Under the pieces are notes generated by a model. That model ran no database searches and was not told the DNA's origin. It saw only the letters and a program-made list of their open reading frames with translations. Positions 22,796 through 32,737 of a DNA stretch of 64,000 nt are shown here, piece after piece. The number at the start of each line of letters is the position of its first letter. Within the stretch, counting starts at the first letter, position 1. The position numbers and the translations under genes are program-made. Source of the stretch: Orientallactaga sibirica (lineage: Eukaryota > Chordata > Mammalia > Rodentia > Dipodidae); the NCBI GenBank assembly GCA_036365145.1, contig JAEOAD010000018.1, positions 12,630,501 to 12,694,500 of the forward strand, read 5' to 3'.

Positions 22796-23122
22796 TGACA
22801 CCAAACCATATATCTTTACATTCTACTTAATTTCCAAATGAAGACAGTAACAAGGTCATAATTCCACCTAACATGATATAACTATCCCTCATACAACCGG
22901 AAATGCACAATCATCCCCACACACACACAAAGCAAGTTCCTTGAGGAAGGCTTAGTCTCATATAATAAGTCAAATATAAATTCAACAGTGGTTAACTAGC
23001 AATATGATCTTAATCAGTATTAATTACCTAATAGAGAAATAGAGGAAGAACAAAACATCTTAATATTGGTGTACATATGTACAAACACTCTTAACAAGGT
23101 AAGACAGGAACACTCATGGCAA
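22796..23122 (-). other. ERV-L region between dUTPase and polypurine tract
   Basis: About 330 bases with no open frame of note and no membrane-type sequence. This is where env would begin, and there is none, as usual for ERV-L. A short ACACACACACA run lies at about 22919. Confidence 0.75.
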
Positions 23123-23623
23123 TTACAGTCCACGTTTTTGTAACTGGTCCCATGGCCTTAGCTGGTATTTGTTACTGCCTTCTACTACCCATTCAGTATT
23201 TCCTCCACCTTCAGCAAGCACCTCAGCAGGTCTTGGTTCTTTACCTGGAGGGGTGACCCATACCTTCATTCCTGAAGGATCTGGGCCATTTATCACATTG
23301 CCTTGATTGGGTTGTTGCAGTTGTCCATTGACTTTGATAACAGGGCATGGTAACACCAAGAGACACCCTAGAGAATCTCCAGCACTCCAGACATACTCTT
23401 CCTTACCTCCATTGTGGAGGAGCAGTCCAATTTCCCCCTGGTAGTCTGGATCAATCACCCCTGCTAACATTGTAACTCCTTTCTCAGCCTGTGCACTCAA
23501 GGGCATCAGGAGCCCAAAGTGGCCAGGGGAAATCTTAGCTTCCAGTTCAATGGAATGTTCTTTGTGCCTCCTGGCGAAAGCACTCCCCCCTCTGGAACCA
23601 AGACCTCTAGGCCAGCAGAGCAT
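23123..23623 (-). pseudogene. ERV-L dUTPase domain (C-terminal end of Pol)
   Basis: dUTPase hydrolyses dUTP to keep uracil out of viral DNA. Motif 3, VIDPDYQGEIG, is at residues 56-66 of this frame (about 23426-23458), and a GDSLGCLLVL stretch matches motif 4. The location after integrase, not between RT and protease, is a hallmark of ERV-L. The start of the domain reads in the integrase frame, so a frameshift near 23530 cuts it. The frame chosen has no reliable own start codon. Confidence 0.88.
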
Positions 23624-24204
23624 AAGGTTGTGGGTACAGGAAGCAAAAATTTGGCTAATGGGTCACTTGGAGTGATGGGAAGTGGTACCATTCCCATTTC
23701 CACCCCTTGATTCCTGGACCCGTGAATCTGGGCTATAGGAGAAACAGCACCATATATAGGACGCTGATTCAGAGCATATACAGCCTGCTGGAGGACATGC
23801 CCCCAGCCCTCCAAGCTATTGCCACCTAGTTGGCACTGCAGCTGTTTCTTTAAAAGGCCATTCCACCGCTCTATCAAGCCAGCTGCTTCAGGGTGGTGGG
23901 GCACATGGTAAGACCAGTGAATTCCATGATCATGTACTTCCTTGGCTGTGAAGTGAGTTCCTTGGTCAGAAGCAATGCTGTGTGGAATTCCATGATGGTG
24001 GATAAGGCATTCTGTAAGCCCACGGATAGTAGTTTTGGCAGAAGCATTACATGCAGGAAAAGCAAATGCATACCCAGGATAAGTGTCTATTCCAGTAAGG
24101 ACAAAACGCTGCCCTTTCCATGATGGAAGAGGTCCAATATAGTTGACTTGCCACCAAGTTGCTGGCTGGTCACCCCGTGGAATACTACCATATCGGGGGG
24201 CTCA
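23506..24204 (-). pseudogene. ERV-L integrase catalytic core and C-terminus
   Basis: Integrase joins viral DNA to the host genome. The three acidic positions of the D,D-35-E triad are visible: GIDTYPG near 24090, ASDQGTHF near 23965 and GLIERWNG near 23875. The frame is open from about 24200 to the stop at 23506. A run of C/G near 24195-24203 is where the upstream zinc-binding part leaves the frame by one base. At the other end the frame runs into the dUTPase start and then stops. Confidence 0.88.
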
Positions 24205-24691
24205 GAGTTGGTCTCTGCTGCTGGCAGATTTGGCACTTGGCAGCAGCCATAACCAGGTCAGCCTTAGTTAGTGGAAGTCCGTGTTGTTGGGCCCATGCAT
24301 AACCTGCATCCCTGCCACCATGGCCACTTTGTTCATGGGCCCATTGGGCAATGACAGGGGTGGCTGAGGAAAGAGGTTGACCACTGTCCACAGAACGTGT
24401 CAGCTTATCTACTTGATTATTAAAGTCCTCCTCTGATGAGGTCACCTTCTGATGAGCATTAACATGGGACACAAGTATCTTTATATCCTTTGCCCATTCA
24501 GAGAGCTCTATCCACATACATCTTCCCCAAATGTCCTTTTCACCAATTTTCCAATCATGCTCCTTCCATGTCCCGGACCATCCTGCCAAACCATTGGCCA
24601 CAGCCCAGGAATCAGTGTATAACTGCACATCTGGCCATTTTTCTTTCAAGCAAAATGCACAACCATGTGTACTGCCCATAGTTCTGCCCAT
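24185..24691 (-). pseudogene. ERV-L RNase H end and integrase zinc-binding domain
   Basis: The first third continues RNase H: LYTDSWAVANGL gives its later catalytic Asp, and HVNAHQ its His. The last part is the integrase HHCC zinc domain, with AHEQSGHGG (two His) and CQICQQ (two Cys). It is separated from the RT frame by a frameshift near 24670 and from the catalytic core by one near 24200. Confidence 0.88.
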
Positions 24692-26100
24692 TGTGAAGAC
24701 TTCCCTTCACCACAGTCCTTCAGAGTTGTCCCAGAAAGGGGCTGTAATGCTGCAGCTGTCCACTTCTGGGACGTGCCCGCATAGCGTGCTGAATCATCTG
24801 TAAACCATGCCCTGGTCTTCTCCTCTTTAGTCAACTGATCATAGGGCACACCCCATGATGCCATAGGTGCATGCTTGGGGACAGAAGGCATTGAAACAGG
24901 AGTAGCAACCATAGGCATTTGGGCAACCTCCTCATGTAACTTACTTGTGCCTTCAGGGCCTGCTCGAGCCCGATCACGGATATACCACTTCCACTTGATG
25001 ATGGACTGCTGCTGTGCACGACCAACTTTATGGCCTGGTGGGTCAGATAACACCCAGGTCATAATGGGCAGCTCAGGTCGCATAGTAACTTGATAGCCCA
25101 CTGTCAAGCGTTCAGTTTCTACTAAGGCCCAGTAGCAAGCCAAGAGCTGTCTCTCAAAGGGAGAATAATTGTCTGAAGATGATGGCAGGGCCTTGCTCCA
25201 GAATCCCAAGGGCCTCCAGTGTGATTCACCTATGGGGGTCTGCCAAAGGCTCCAAAGGGCATCCCTATCTGCCACTGACACCTCAAATATCATTGGATCT
25301 GCTGGATCATATGGCCCAAGTGGCAGAGCCGCCTGCACAGCAGCCTGGACCTGTTGAAGAGCCTTCTCTTGTTCTGGGCCCCACTGAAAACTAGTAGCTT
25401 TCTGAATCACTTGGTATATGGGACGGAGTAACACACCCAAGTGAGGAATGTGCTGTCTCCAAAATCCAAATAGGCCCACTAGACGTTGTGCTTCCTTCTT
25501 AGTGGTAGGAGGGGCCAGGTGCAACAACTTATCCTTCACCTTAGAAGGAATATCCCTGCATGCCCCACACCACTGAACTCCTAGAAATTTCACGGAGGTG
25601 GAAGGTCCTTGAATTTTGGATGGATTTATTTCCCATCCCCTGATGTTCATATGCTGTACCAGCAACTCCAGAGTGGATGCCACCTCCTGCTCATTCGATC
25701 CAATCAGCATAATGTCATCAATATAATGGACCAATGTGACACCTTGTGGAAGGCACAGGCGATCAAGATCCCTGCGAACTAAGCTATGACACAGGACTGG
25801 AGAGTTAATATAACCTTGAGGTAACACAGTAAATGTGTACTGCTGACCTTGCCAGCTGAAGGCAAATTGCTTCTGGTGGTCCTTATGGACAGGTATGGAG
25901 AAGAAGGCATTCGCAAGATCAATAGCTGCATACCAGGTACCAGGAGATGTGTTAATCTGCTCAAGTAAAGAAACCACATCTGGTACAGCAGCTGCAATTG
26001 GAGTCACCACCTGATTAAGTTTCTGATAATCCACTGTCATTCTGAACAGGCCAAATAGGGGAGTTAAAGGGGAATGTGGTGGGAACCACCACCCCTGCAT
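24646..26100 (-). pseudogene. ERV-L reverse transcriptase and RNase H (484 codons open)
   Basis: This is the longest open frame in the window. In order: first RT Asp in [10 protein letters not shown] (residue 61), LPQGY (93-97), the catalytic YIDD (126-129), the thumb/connection, then RNase H with FTDDSA (the usual Gly of FTDGS is Asp) and SSQWAELWA (catalytic Glu). RT copies the viral RNA and RNase H removes it. The first RT residues lie in the neighbouring frame, so a shift occurs near 26050-26090. The stop at 24646 also comes from a shift, not the natural end. Confidence 0.95.
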
Positions 26101-26530
26101 CCTTCAAGTCCTTTATAGTGGCATTAATCTCTGCAATTCCTCCAGGGATGTGATACTGTTTCTGGTTCACTATTTTCCTTGGTAGAGGGAGCTCCAATGG
26201 CTTCCATTTGGCCTTTCCAACCATAATGGCCCTCACCCCACAAGTCAAAGAACCAATGTGGGGGTTTTGCCAGCTCCTAAGAATATCTATCCCAATTATG
26301 CATTCTGGGACTGGGGAAATAACCACAGGATGAGTTCGGGGACCCACTGGACCTACTGTCAGTCTAACATTTGCCAAAACTCCATTGATCACCTGACCTC
26401 CATAAGCACCTACTTTAACTGGAGGGCCACAATGCCGGTTAGGGTCTCCTGGAATCAATGTCAATTCAGAGCCAGTGTCCAGTAAGCCCCGAAAAGTCTG
26501 ATTATTTCCTTTTCCCAGTGTACAGTTACC
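26015..26530 (-). pseudogene. ERV-L protease and start of reverse transcriptase
   Basis: The aspartic-protease active site LLDTGSELT is at about 26456-26484, with the later IIGIDIL flap-side motif near 26305. After it come the RT N-terminal segment (LPLPRKIVNQKQYHIP) and [11 protein letters not shown]. There is no real start codon, because the protein is made as Gag-Pol. Upstream, the frame changes near 26515, so the gag side does not read straight into it. Downstream the frame closes at 26015 after a shift in RT. Confidence 0.88.
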
Positions 26531-26637
26531 CTAGCAAAAGGCCGTAGGTCCCTCTGAGGAAGGATAGGACTAAGCTTAATATTGAAACTTTTGGGGATTA
26601 TGGGAGGGTCCTTCCTCAAAGGTACCCGGCCACCCCT

Positions 26638-27714
26638 TCAATCAAGGGGTTCAGGATCTGTAAACTGGCTCAAGTCTGGAAACTGGTTAAGAGGCCTTGA
26701 TTCTCTGTTGCTATAATTCAAAGTGGCCTTTGGGTCCTTTGCTCTGGAACTTTTCTGCTTATACAGATCAAGCAGGAACTTAGTAGGCTTTTTATCTATT
26801 TCACTTCTGGGAACACCATGATTAAGCAGCCAGTGCCAAAGGTCTACACGAGTCATACTGTTCCGAGCATTGTTTTGCCTGCGCTGTCCATTACGGTAAA
26901 CACGCTCATCTTGCCTTTGGCCATTCAGTGCTGATACTTGGCCCTTGTTACCCCGAGAGCCAGTTAGACCCATTGCATCTAAGTCACCTAATGCAGCAAC
27001 TGCGGCTCCCACTGTGATGTCTTCTTTACATAAAAGACCAATGATTGGGGACTTTAAGTGTGCTGGTGCTCCCCTCACAAATCTGTTTCTTATAGTCTTA
27101 GTGAAGGGCACATCTGCATGCTCCCATTGTGGGCTTAAAGATGAGTTTACACGGTAAATCCACTCCAGCATTCCAAGTTCTCTGAGCCTTTTAATCCCTT
27201 CATCAACATTAAGCCAAGGGATATCAGGCAGCTCAAGCTCATTCACATTATGGATCCATACTTCAGCCAACCAATCAAATAAACTCTTTGCACCTCTTTC
27301 AACTGCATGAGCTGCAGTGTTAAATCTAAAATCTCTGGTTAGTGGGCCCATTTCAATAAATTCAGCTTGATCTAATTTCATATTCCCTCCTCCATCATCC
27401 CACACCCTTAAAATCCATTCCCACATATATTCCCCATGCTTCTGCCTGTACAAGTTAGAAAGCTCCTGAAGTTCTTTAGGGGTGTATCTCACTTCCTCTT
27501 GAGTCACGCTTTCTAACTCCCCTTTAGGGGCATGCCTAGCCTTACGCCTAGTTATAGGCCTCAAGGCAAAGATGGGTGGGCTCTGAGAAGCATCAGCACA
27601 TCCTGCAGGGAGGGTCATTACTGCTTCCTCAGACAAAGAAGGAGTGATTCCCTCAGGGGGTGGGGGTGGGGATGCACCTGCAACTAAAGGAGGGGAAGCC
27701 ACATTCTCATGCAA
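26638..27714 (-). pseudogene. ERV-L Gag, main part (358 codons)
   Basis: Gag builds the virus-like particle. The frame opens with a proline-rich stretch (SPPLVAGASPPPPPEG), then a capsid-like helical region (LQELSNLYRQKHGEYMWEWI, LFDWLAEVWIHNVNEL). No CCHC zinc knuckle is seen. ERV-L gag is the known source of the mouse Fv1 restriction gene, so capsid-like similarity to Fv1 is expected. It ends at a TGA (26638-26640). About 40 codons after it stay open in the same frame. Confidence 0.88.
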
Positions 27715-27730
27715 AACAACTTCTTCAGAA

Positions 27731-28051
27731 TTAGCGCTTCTGCTTTTCTCTCAACAGTTTATCTAGAGATGCCAGAAGAAACCATCCAGCATCATCATTC
27801 GTCTTACTTTTCCACAAATATTCAAAAGTTCTAGATACAGAGTCACTAAATTCCTTGCTCCTCACAAGATATGGCTCAGAATCACTAAATACATCTATCT
27901 CAAGGAGTTCGTTAAATAGTTCACACCATGGATTATTAGTGCCCTCCTTATTACCACTTAAAGTGCTCTCCTTATTACCAGCAGAGCCTTTAGTGGTACT
28001 AGAGTTGGAGAACCAACTCCACAGAGCACCAAGCCTACTAGGGAAATCCAT
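27731..28051 (-). pseudogene. ERV-L Gag N-terminus (106 codons)
   Basis: The ATG at 28049-28051 is only 24 bases from the primer-binding site, so it is the likely natural start. The protein begins MDFPSRLGALWSW and is rich in Ser/Asn/Glu. It closes at 27731 in a different frame from the rest of Gag, so one frameshift lies in about 27715-27760. Confidence 0.85.
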
Positions 28052-28075
28052 CCTTACAATTCTGTTTCTCTAGAA

Positions 28076-28090
28076 CCACTCCTGGTACCA
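28076..28090 (-). other. ERV-L primer-binding site (tRNA-Leu-like)
   Basis: On the minus strand TGGTACCAGGAGTGG begins 5 bases after the 5' LTR. TGG matches the CCA end of a tRNA and the rest fits the 3' end of a leucine tRNA as I recall it. The L in ERV-L stands for leucine. Confidence 0.85.
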
Positions 28091-28156
28091 CAATCTGTAT
28101 TAGTCAGGGTTCTCTAGAGGAACAGAATGGACAGAATGAATTGTATTAAAAGGAAA

Positions 28157-28162
28157 TTTATT
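28157..28162 (-). terminator. AATAAA polyadenylation signal in the ERV-L 5' LTR
   Basis: AATAAA on the minus strand. The 3' LTR has the same hexamer at about 22279-22284, where it would act on the viral transcript. Confidence 0.65.
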
Positions 28163-28456
28163 GGATTACCTTACACAGTCCAGCAATAGCAGGTTGCAGG
28201 TCCAAGAGTCAAGAACCCCAGTAGCTGCTCAGTCCACGAAGCTGGAGGCCTCAGCAGTCCCAATCCAGCACTGAAGGCCTGGAGGCTTCCTGGAGAGACG
28301 CTGCTCTTCAGTCCACCCTGGTCTTCAGTCCACACTGGAGAGCAGCAACACCAAGCAGCAAGTACCAAGTGGAAAACACCAAGCAGCAAGCACCCAGTGG
28401 CAAGGAGCAAGCAGCACCGGCAGCCAGGTGGGACAGGGAGCCTTTCTTCCCAGAGC

Positions 28457-28468
28457 TCCTTTTTATCA
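28457..28468 (-). promoter_or_regulatory. TATA-like box of the ERV-L 5' LTR
   Basis: TTGATAAAAAGG on the minus strand, about 300 bases before the AATAAA. The same box is kept in the other LTR. Activity is inferred only. Confidence 0.6.
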
Positions 28469-28652
28469 ACCAGCCCCCTCCTCCAAGAAGGGCCGCCCAC
28501 TCTGGGCTGCCCACTCTGGGGGAAGGGCTCACCCCTGGGGGAAGGATTCTTCCTTTAGTTAATGCTTCCTAGAGGCAGCCTCAGAGACACACTTATGAGG
28601 AATGTCTGTGGATTCCTAAACAAATCAAGTTGACACAAACTTAACCATCACA

Positions 28653-28657
28653 GTCCC
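28653..28657. repeat. ERV-L target-site duplication, copy 2
   Basis: GTCCC, an exact match to 22213-22217. Confidence 0.88.
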
Positions 28658-28942
28658 TATCCACACAGAGGAGAACATTACACAGTAGGAAAGATACTTG
28701 CATTAACCAGAAGCAAGACTCTCTTCAGAGGAAAGGGTTTGACATGAAGCAGTTTTGTTTACTTAGGCAAAAATGTTGATCATCAGGACCAGCCAAGTCT
28801 GAACTAAAAAAAAAAAAAAAAAAGAAGACATAAATCCTGAGCTCCATGAGATTCATCTGGAGGGATGGAGGGTGAAAAATGACAAATCCATTGCTTACCA
28901 ACAAATTACCAGTTGGGAGGTGCTAATTAAAAAGAGTGGTGA

Positions 28943-29172
28943 GGGCTGGAAAGATGGCTTAGCAGTTAAGACACTTGCCTGCAAAGCCAGAGGACGCAGG
29001 TTCAATTTCCCAGGACCCATGTAAGCCAGATGCACAAGGTGGCCCATGCATCTGGAGTTTGTTTGCAGTGGCTAGAGGCCCTGGTGCACCACTCTTTTTT
29101 TCACTATTTGCCTCTTTCCCTCCTTCCCTCTCTGTCTCTCTCTCAAATAAATAAACATTAAAAAATTAAAAA
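28943..29172 (+). mobile_element. tRNA-type SINE
   Basis: GGGCTGGAAAGATGGCTTAGC head, CACAAGGTGGCCCATGCATC, pyrimidine run and CAAATAAATAAAC tail. AATTAAAAAGAG lies on both sides (about 28925 and 29165), the probable target duplication. Confidence 0.93.
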
Positions 29173-29174
29173 GA

Positions 29175-30168
29175 GGGCGATTCTACATGCCAGCCAGAAG
29201 GATCTGTCCACACAATCACAGGTAGTAAGCAATGCACCATGCTACTAAGAGAAGGGAAAGCAGTAGAAACACCTAACACCACCTCATGTTCAGATAACTG
29301 CTATGATGAAATACACAGAAAGGCTCAAGGTCTAAGGAAAGCAAGTAATTCACCATACTGTATCTGGGATGGTTGGGTCTTTGGGGTAGAATCCTTCCAA
29401 GCCTTTCCTCTTGCATGTAGGCACAAAGGAGGGGAAAGGCCCTGTCAGGGGCAAGCTTGCCACTAGGGAACTATATATACAGAGAGCAGTACCTGCAAGG
29501 AATCCTGCTGCTAGAGACCTGACCCAGGGTGTGCCTGTGGAGGCTAAGGTAATCGAATAGGGCTCACCTACAAAAACTGCACATAGGGTCACTCTCCCTT
29601 TAGGGAGCTGTACTCTTCCTAATTAGTCATCCCCTTTGCCCTATGGAGAGGCTGTACCAAATCAGAGCAGCAGCTCCTCTTTTAGAGAGAATGAGTGAAG
29701 GTTCCTGCTGCAGTGATTGCAATTATTATCACAAATATAATCAAGCTTGAATGAGAAATCAGAGGTGGTAGGATAATGAAAGCCAATTGCATATTATGCA
29801 ACATTGAGTTAATTTGAAAGTACATGGTAGAAAAATATTAATAAAGTCCCAACTTATGCACAAGATTTGAAATTATGTAATTTTCAAAACACTGTTTAAT
29901 TCATCAGGAATTGTTTATTTTTATGCTGTTATGCAAAGTGAGTTGTAGGCAGTGTTTACACTACCACCGCTTGAGCTGGTAAACAGAAATACCCACTATC
30001 AGAAATACTTTCATCAGATCTGTGGGAAATTAATCTTCATTATTTTAGTTTTGCATTGTGTAAGCTCTTCAAAAATCTATGTCTTGTGTAAATTGTTATC
30101 TCTGTAGAAGGAAGCAGGAAAAGGGACTTTCAATAAGGAATGACTATTACTTCCAAATTCAAATAATC
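29175..30168. other. Unannotated intergenic DNA
   Basis: No gene or named repeat is seen. The frames at 29239 and 29350 overlap on opposite strands and show no protein family features. Confidence 0.5.
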
Positions 30169-30187
30169 AAGAAAGGATTAAAGGGGA

Positions 30188-30387
30188 ATGTAGGGATTGC
30201 ATGGTGGTTAAAGTGCATGCCTGCAAAGCCTAAGGACCCCGGTTCGATTCTCCAGGTCCCATGTAAGCCAGATGCACATGGTGGTGCATACGTCCGGAGT
30301 TCATTTGCAGTGGCTGGAGGCCCTGGTGTGCCCATTCTCTCTCTCTTGCTCTCTCTGTTTCTAATAAATAAATAATTTTTTTAAAAA
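30188..30387 (+). mobile_element. tRNA-type SINE with exact target duplication
   Basis: The A-box half is altered (GGGATTGCATGGTGGTTAAAG) but the B box GGTTCGATTCT is good. (CT)n and AAATAAATAA tail. AAGAAAGGATTA occurs exactly at 30169-30180 and 30388-30399. The 5' copy is a few bases away from the SINE head. Confidence 0.92.
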
Positions 30388-30498
30388 AAGAAAGGATTAC
30401 ATGGAAAGAAGGAGAAAGGAAAAGATAACAGAAATGAAGGAGCAAAGGAAGGGAGTTGGAAATATAGAAGAAATAGTGTCCTGGTTTAACAAAAGAAA

Positions 30499-30664
30499 AT
30501 GTGATAAGCCTACAGGTTATTTTTCAGAAATGTCATTGCCCCATAAATAAAAGAAAATGGGAACTATAACCTTATATTAATAAGTATAATCAAATGGGGA
30601 ACAGTTCAAATACATTGAGAATAATTATAGACATTAATGTTTATTAAAATGTGTATTAATACAT
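30499..30664. repeat. Local duplication, copy A
   Basis: A 67-base block (30499-30565) recurs exactly at 31354-31420, and a second block (30603-30664) recurs at 31443-31503 with one mismatch. The 37 bases between the blocks differ from the 22 bases in copy B, apart from GTATAATCAAA. Confidence 0.9.
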
Positions 30665-30956
30665 TTGTAAATATATTTAATTGTGCTTCAAGCAAATAGG
30701 GTGCTGAAATGTAACAAAAAGAATTATGAATGCCACAAATAACAGGAAAGAAAAAGAAACAGAGAACCATGACAATCAAAAGCAGAATAGGCCAAATGTG
30801 TTATTAGTAATAGTGAAAATATCTGGTTTGTATCCATCATGCAGAATTCCCACACTGGTCCTAAATTCCAGACTAAACCAAACAAATAAAAATGTTTGTG
30901 ACCTGCTTGTAAGAACGGTGCTAAAATAAAACAAAACAAAAAAAAAGTAAACATAA

Positions 30957-31108
30957 GGCTGGTCATGGTTGCACACTCCTTTAATCTCCACACTCAGGAG
31001 ACTGAGGTAAGAGGATTGCTGTGAGTTCAAGGCCAGCCTGAGACTACTTAGTGAATCCCAGGTCAGACTGGGCCAGAGTGAGACTCTATCTCAAAAAAAA
31101 AAAAATTA
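30957..31108 (+). mobile_element. B1-type SINE
   Basis: GGCTGGTCATGGTTGCACAC head, GAGACTACTTAGTGAATCCC and an A tail. It lies between the two copies of the local duplication. Confidence 0.88.
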
Positions 31109-31353
31109 AAAATAAGTAGATTGCCCCCCATTGAAAACACTGATGCGTTCTGATTATTGTACATTCATATATTGGCAAGTGTTTCCCTAGGGATAGACTT
31201 ATTTTCAGGTAGATCACTGGATCATTGTATACATTCACTTTAAAATTTATTTTGCATTTTTCTTTTAATTCTAAGGAGTTAAATATTGACTTCTAGTCTA
31301 TTTGAATACTACTGCTCCAACTCATTTTTGTAAACTTAAAACTTAAAACTTTG

Positions 31354-31503
31354 ATGTGATAAGCCTACAGGTTATTTTTCAGAAATGTCATTGCCCCATA
31401 AATAAAAGAAAATGGGAACTCATTTTTGTATAATCAAAAAATAGTTCAAATACATTGAGAATAATTATAGACGTTAATGTTTATTAAAATGTGTATTAAT
31501 ACA
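31354..31503. repeat. Local duplication, copy B
   Basis: Second copy of 30499-30664, same orientation, 855 bases on. AACTCATTTTTGTA is also repeated on the two sides of its first block (about 31319 and 31418). Confidence 0.9.
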
Positions 31504-31937
31504 CATTACTAAATAGAATATTGTAGGCAGGAACATCCAAGAAAATTCTCTGTGTGCCTAAAGTTCAGAAGACAGGAAAGATGCAAAGATAATTGCATGC
31601 ATTAATAGCTAGTATTCGCTTTCTCATTTTGATTACACACTAAATGCAAATGATGTGTAAAAGATTTAGCAATGTTTTGGGATACTCCTTGCTACTGAGA
31701 AATGTAATGTTATCAGTGTTTTCACTTAAAAAATAATATAAGGTGACAGGGACACTTCTAAGGCAAATGCTAACAGCTACTTAATTACTACTATTCCTAC
31801 TACTATCATTACTGCTAATATTGAACAAACAATGGCTAGAAGTCCCCATATGCCCTCTAGAAAAGTAAAATTTCTCAATATTAACTTCAGGTTTAAAAAA
31901 AATCAATGGGGTGGAATATTTTTAAAAACACAAAAAA
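31504..31937. other. Unannotated AT-rich DNA
   Basis: No gene is seen. A loose ACTACTATT-type repetition lies at about 31787-31820. Confidence 0.45.
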
Positions 31938-32205
31938 GGGCTGGAGAGATGGCTTAGCAGTTAAGGCACCTGCCTCCTAAGCCTAAGAATGCTGGTTCCA
32001 ATCTCCAGCGGTTCCAATCTCCGGGTCTCACGTTTAGCCAGATGCAAAGGGCGCAATGCCACACTTGACCACAAGGGGGCGCACGCATCTGGATTTTGTT
32101 CACAGCAGCTGAGAGGCTGCTGGCGCCCCCATGTCTATCTGTCTTCCTCTCCCTTTCTCTTTGTCTCTCTCTGTTCTCTCTCCAAAAAAAAAAAATCTAT
32201 GTCAA
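31938..32205 (+). mobile_element. tRNA-type SINE, longer variant
   Basis: GGGCTGGAGAGATGGCTTAGC head. The middle has a 16-base duplication of GGTTCCAATCTCC and a segment CCACAAGGGGGCGCACGCAT, close to the CTCF core. Then (CT)-rich sequence and an A tail. It seems to keep a more complete form of the family middle than most copies here. Confidence 0.9.
32069..32082 (+). promoter_or_regulatory. CTCF-like core motif inside a SINE
   Basis: CCACAAGGGGGCGC differs by one base from the usual CTCF core CCACCAGGGGGCGC, at a position that tolerates change. Binding is inferred from sequence only. Confidence 0.5.
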
Positions 32206-32287
32206 TAAAAAGTAAAAAGAGAAGACAAACTAAACTCATGGCAAAAAGAAAGTGAGGCTTATACACATGTAGCTTAAAACAGCATCT

Positions 32288-32410
32288 AGGCCAGATGACT
32301 TAGTTTGAATTCCATTATTACTTCATTTTGAGCAAGCACATAAGCCACTCCTCTCTTCCACTACTTCTACATCTGTAATATGGATATGAAGATAGCACGG
32401 TAGTATACTT
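32288..32410 (+). mobile_element. MIR-like fragment
   Basis: AGCAAGCACATAAGCCACTC, then CATCTGTAATATGGATATGA and ATACTTACCTCAG resemble the core and 3' part of MIR. Weak. Confidence 0.4.
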
Positions 32411-32737
32411 ACCTCAGCCAGGACTCAATGTGTCACATATTACAATCTTTTCAACATAACAAGGACTCCACTTGATAACAGATCACTGTTATTTCAACAT
32501 AGCAAGTAGCATATACATGTCACAGATCACAATTTTGGCAATATACCTAGTGACATATACATAGTGGCCACTGTGGCCAGTTCAAATTAACATTCAAACA
32601 TATGAACAGTGACCCAAGAAGAACATCATCTGAGAAAGCTAATGATTAATGTTTAAGAAGAAATTTGAAATGTAGCTAAAGATTTAAGACTAAAACCATC
32701 ATCAGGCCTACTTTACACAATTGTTTAGTAAAAACAA
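32411..32737. other. Unannotated intergenic DNA
   Basis: A loosely repeated CACTTGATAACAGATCAC / CACAGATCACAATTTTGG pattern is present (32468-32545). No gene or known repeat is seen. Confidence 0.4.

Larger units (their letters stand above)
22218..28652 (-). mobile_element. ERV-L endogenous retrovirus, complete structure, broken genes
   Basis: It has two LTRs with TG...CA ends, an exact 5-bp target duplication, a tRNA-Leu-like primer site, gag, pro, RT/RNase H, integrase, dUTPase and a polypurine tract, all on the minus strand over 6435 bp. There is no env. This is the gene plan and length of the class III ERV-L family (MuERV-L in mouse). The two LTRs differ at about 22 positions plus a few one-base gaps, so roughly 4% (my count by eye). 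At least six frameshifts and one in-frame stop prevent a full Gag-Pol product. Confidence 0.95.
28096..28652 (-). repeat. ERV-L 5' LTR
   Basis: 557 bp with TG...CA ends, pairing with 22218-22776. It should carry the promoter. The TATA-like GATAAAAAGG is at about 28458-28467 and AATAAA at 28157-28162 on the minus strand, so transcription would run to lower coordinates, into gag. Confidence 0.93.

Noticed and set aside
22777..23122. env gene of the ERV-L
   Set aside because: Only about 350 bases separate dUTPase from the LTR, with no long frame or membrane segment. ERV-L lacks env.
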